Shown here piece after piece: positions 4,956 to 6,970 of a DNA stretch of 6,970 bases. The first letter of the stretch is position 1. Each line of letters opens with the position of its first letter. This DNA is from Cyclobacteriaceae bacterium (GTDB taxonomy: Bacteria; Bacteroidota; Bacteroidia; Cytophagales; Cyclobacteriaceae), in the NCBI GenBank assembly GCA_947458795.1, contig CANHCD010000110.1:1-6970 (forward strand), in the 5' to 3' direction. Under the pieces are notes generated by a model. The model worked only from the letters and a program-made list of their open reading frames with translations. It did not search any database and was not told the DNA's origin. A program made the position numbers and the translations under genes.

Positions 4956-6638
4956 TTACGAACCCAGGGTTTCAAGGTGAGCCTCCTTGATTTTGCGGCG
5001 AAGAATTTTTCCCACATTGGTCTTTGGAAGTTCATCGGTAAAATACACCTCCTTGGGAACTTTGTAATTGGTCAGAAATTCCTTGCAGTGGGCAATGACC
5101 TTTTCTTGGGTAAGTGCCTGGTCTTTCTTCACCACATAGGCTACCACTTTCTCCGTAGATTTAGGATCAGGCATTCCAATTACGCCCACCTCCAATACAC
5201 CTGGACAAGAGGCAATTGCATCTTCCACCTCGTTGGGGTAAACATTAAATCCAGACACGAGAATCATTTCTTTTTTACGGTCCACAATCTTGGTAAAGCC
5301 ATCCGCATCCATCACACCAATATCTCCCGACTTGAACCAATCGCCTTGCATCACTAAGGCTGTTTCCTCTGGTCTATTCCAATAGCCTTTCATGACTTGA
5401 GGGCCTTTGATAAAAATCTCTCCCCGCTCGCCTAAAGCCACCGGATTTCCAGCATCATCGGCAATCATCACCTCTGTATTCGGAAGCGGCATCCCAATTG
5501 TCCCGATTCGTTCGGTTCCATCGATGGGGTTACAAGTAGCAACAGGGGCAGTTTCAGTTAAGCCATAGCCCTCCGCAAGCGGCACACCAGTTACCGCTTT
5601 CCATTTTTCAGCAGTAGCTTTTTGTACAGCCATGCCTCCTCCTACCGCAATCTTCAAACCTGAGAAATCCAATTTACCAAAGGCCTCCTGGTTCAATAAG
5701 CCGTTGAATAGTGTATTCACTCCAGTAATTACCGTAAAGCGTTTTTTAGCCAAATCACCAATGAAGGCTTTCATGTCTCTTGGATTGGTAATCAGCACAT
5801 TATGCGCGCCAATTTTCAACATGGCAAGACAGTTGACTGTCAAGGCGAAAATGTGATACAGCGGCAGCGCAGTAATCACAATTTCTTGACTCTCTACCAG
5901 CTTGGGCTTCATCCAGGCCGAAATCTGCTGCATGTTGGCCACAATATTTCCGTGGGTCAATTCCGCCCCTTTGGATACGCCCGTAGTGCCTCCAGTATAC
6001 TGAAGGAATGCAGGTTCATCCAAAGTACTTGCGACTTTCTTGAATTTATGGTTGGCACCGAGAGAAAGCGCCTTTTTAAATGAAACGGCTCCAGGTAAAT
6101 GGTAGGCAGGCACCATCTTTTTAACATGCTTCACGACCAGATTCACAATTGAACCCTTCAAGCCCCCAAGCAAGTCTCCTAGCTCGGTAAGAATCACATG
6201 CTTGGCCTGAATAGCTGATCGTATTTTTTCCAAGTTGGAAGCAAAATTGGCAACAATCACGACCACATCTGCCCCTGAGTCATTGAATTGATGCTTCATT
6301 TCAGAAGGTGTATACAGTGGGTTGGTATTCACTACCACCATACCTGCTCGAAGGGCACCAAACATGGCTACAGGATATTGCAACACATTAGGCATCTGAA
6401 TAGCCACTCGCGAGCCCTTGCTCAGCTTTAGTTCAAAAATTAAGTAATTCGCAAACTGGGCGCTCAAGCGATCTAATTCCTGAAAGGTTAGGGTTTTACC
6501 CATGCACTCATAGGCTACCGAAGTTCCAAATTTTTTGACACTTTCTTCAAAAAGCTCTGTAACGCTGGAATAGGCAGTGCAATCTACTTCTTGAGGGACG
6601 GAGGAAGGATAAAATTTAAACCAAGAGAAATCGTTCAT
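4956..6638 (-). CDS. fadD: Long-chain fatty acid--CoA ligase (AMP-binding)
   Basis: Activates long-chain fatty acids to acyl-CoA through an acyl-adenylate intermediate, feeding beta-oxidation or lipid synthesis; expected at the cytoplasmic face of the inner membrane. At 560 aa it has the length of E. coli FadD. ANL-superfamily motifs are in order: the ATP P-loop YTGGTTGVSKGAELTH (214-229), YHIF (261-264), GYGLTETAP (357-365), KSGDIG (436-441), the hinge and FACS motif DRKKEMILVSGFNVYPNEVE (453-472) and the catalytic lysine K544 in PKTNVGKILRRKI (538-550). Nothing essential is missing. The ATG at 6638 gives the normal N-terminus, preceded by an A-rich leader (AAACAA). It lies 73 bases downstream of an acyl-CoA dehydrogenase gene on the same strand with no terminator seen between them, so the two are probably co-transcribed. 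A strong hairpin follows at 4866-4906. The chain-length preference is inferred from the family; the symbol follows common usage. Confidence 0.93.
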   Translation of the reverse strand: MNDFSWFKFYPSSVPQEVDCTAYSSVTELFEESVKKFGTSVAYECMGKTLTFQELDRLSAQFANYLIFELKLSKGSRVAIQMPNVLQYPVAMFGALRAGMVVVNTNPLYTPSEMKHQFNDSGADVVVIVANFASNLEKIRSAIQAKHVILTELGDLLGGLKGSIVNLVVKHVKKMVPAYHLPGAVSFKKALSLGANHKFKKVASTLDEPAFLQYTGGTTGVSKGAELTHGNIVANMQQISAWMKPKLVESQEIVITALPLYHIFALTVNCLAMLKIGAHNVLITNPRDMKAFIGDLAKKRFTVITGVNTLFNGLLNQEAFGKLDFSGLKIAVGGGMAVQKATAEKWKAVTGVPLAEGYGLTETAPVATCNPIDGTERIGTIGMPLPNTEVMIADDAGNPVALGERGEIFIKGPQVMKGYWNRPEETALVMQGDWFKSGDIGVMDADGFTKIVDRKKEMILVSGFNVYPNEVEDAIASCPGVLEVGVIGMPDPKSTEKVVAYVVKKDQALTQEKVIAHCKEFLTNYKVPKEVYFTDELPKTNVGKILRRKIKEAHLETLGS

Positions 6639-6711
6639 TTGTTTGCAATTTTGGGTGGTTCTGAAGGGTCAATTACTTAAAATATCAGGGTTTGGGCAAG
6701 AAAATGGGCTA

Positions 6712-6970
6712 CTATTTCAAAATTTTTCTGGCAATCAATTCTTTCATGATTTCATTCGTTCCTGCATAGATGCGCTGTACGCGTGCATCTGCCCAAGCTC
6801 GGGCCACCCCATATTCCCACATGTAACCATAACCTCCGTGAAGCTGCACACATTCATCGGCTACCTTGCATTGCAGTTCGGTCATGTTGAATTTGGCGGC
6901 AGAAGCCATGGCAGAATCAAGTTTGCCCTCGTTGTGCAAAAGGACCAGGTAGTCGCAGTAAATCCTCCCC
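6712..6970 (-). CDS. Acyl-CoA dehydrogenase, C-terminal end (cut by right window edge)
   Basis: FAD-dependent dehydrogenase that introduces the first double bond of beta-oxidation into acyl-CoA. Eighty-five residues are visible, from the right edge to the TAG at 6714-6712. The frame is open to the edge, so the true start lies outside; an in-frame TTG near 6939 is internal. The C-terminal helical domain is clear: CVQLHGGYGYMWEYGVARAW followed by ADARVQRIYAGTNEIMKELI and ARKIL. The ending closely resembles mammalian long-chain acyl-CoA dehydrogenase (IYGGTNEIMKELIARE). The position that carries the catalytic glutamate in short- and medium-chain enzymes (YEGT) is alanine here (YAGT). As in long-chain and isovaleryl-CoA dehydrogenases, the base is then expected in an earlier helix outside the window. 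It lies just upstream of the fadD-type gene, consistent with a fatty-acid degradation unit. Confidence 0.93.
   Translation of the reverse strand, partial: GRIYCDYLVLLHNEGKLDSAMASAAKFNMTELQCKVADECVQLHGGYGYMWEYGVARAWADARVQRIYAGTNEIMKELIARKILK

Noticed and set aside
4932..5357. Plus-strand open frame of 141 codons antisense to the 3' end of the acyl-CoA ligase gene.
   Set aside because: The opposite strand carries a complete, conserved enzyme. The frame's composition is that of a complement shadow, with no domain or signal visible.
6712..6939. A separate 75-residue protein starting at a TTG at 6939.
   Set aside because: The acyl-CoA dehydrogenase frame stays open through this codon to the right edge, so the TTG is an internal leucine of a larger gene.

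Overview
The window looks like the chromosome of a Bacteroidota bacterium, probably a Cytophagales/Cyclobacteriaceae type. This is inferred from the protein sequences, from A-rich leaders without clear Shine-Dalgarno motifs, and from at least one promoter-like element of the Bacteroidota type (TAnnTTTG). Most of it is ordinary housekeeping and lipid metabolism of moderate G+C. One gene in the middle stands out as AT-rich and unusual.

Left part (1-1970): the 5' portion of alaS (alanyl-tRNA synthetase, minus strand) runs off the left edge. It is divergent from a complete plus-strand gene for a fold-type III PLP enzyme of the D-threonine aldolase / D-serine dehydratase-like family. That gene converges on a minus-strand MATE-family multidrug efflux transporter (1971-3350).

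Middle (about 3409-4931): an AT-rich segment carries one minus-strand gene (3486-4613). I read its product as a prokaryotic pentameric ligand-gated ion channel: an extracellular beta-sandwich domain with a Cys-less Cys-loop, then four membrane helices, plus an N-terminal signal or anchor helix. The segment has strong terminators at both ends. It is also bounded by a near-identical 19-20 base direct repeat that covers half of a terminator, which suggests an insertion into the fadD/MATE intergenic terminator. Upstream of the channel gene lies an AT-rich non-coding stretch with palindromes that could be operator sites.

Right part (4956-6970): a long-chain fatty acyl-CoA synthetase (fadD type) and, upstream on the same strand, the 3' end of an acyl-CoA dehydrogenase of the long-chain (ACADL-like) type. 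The two probably form a fatty-acid activation and beta-oxidation unit.

I see no tRNA, rRNA, CRISPR array, complete insertion sequence or integrase. The item most worth pursuing is the ion channel and the way its AT-rich segment is framed by a duplicated terminator half.
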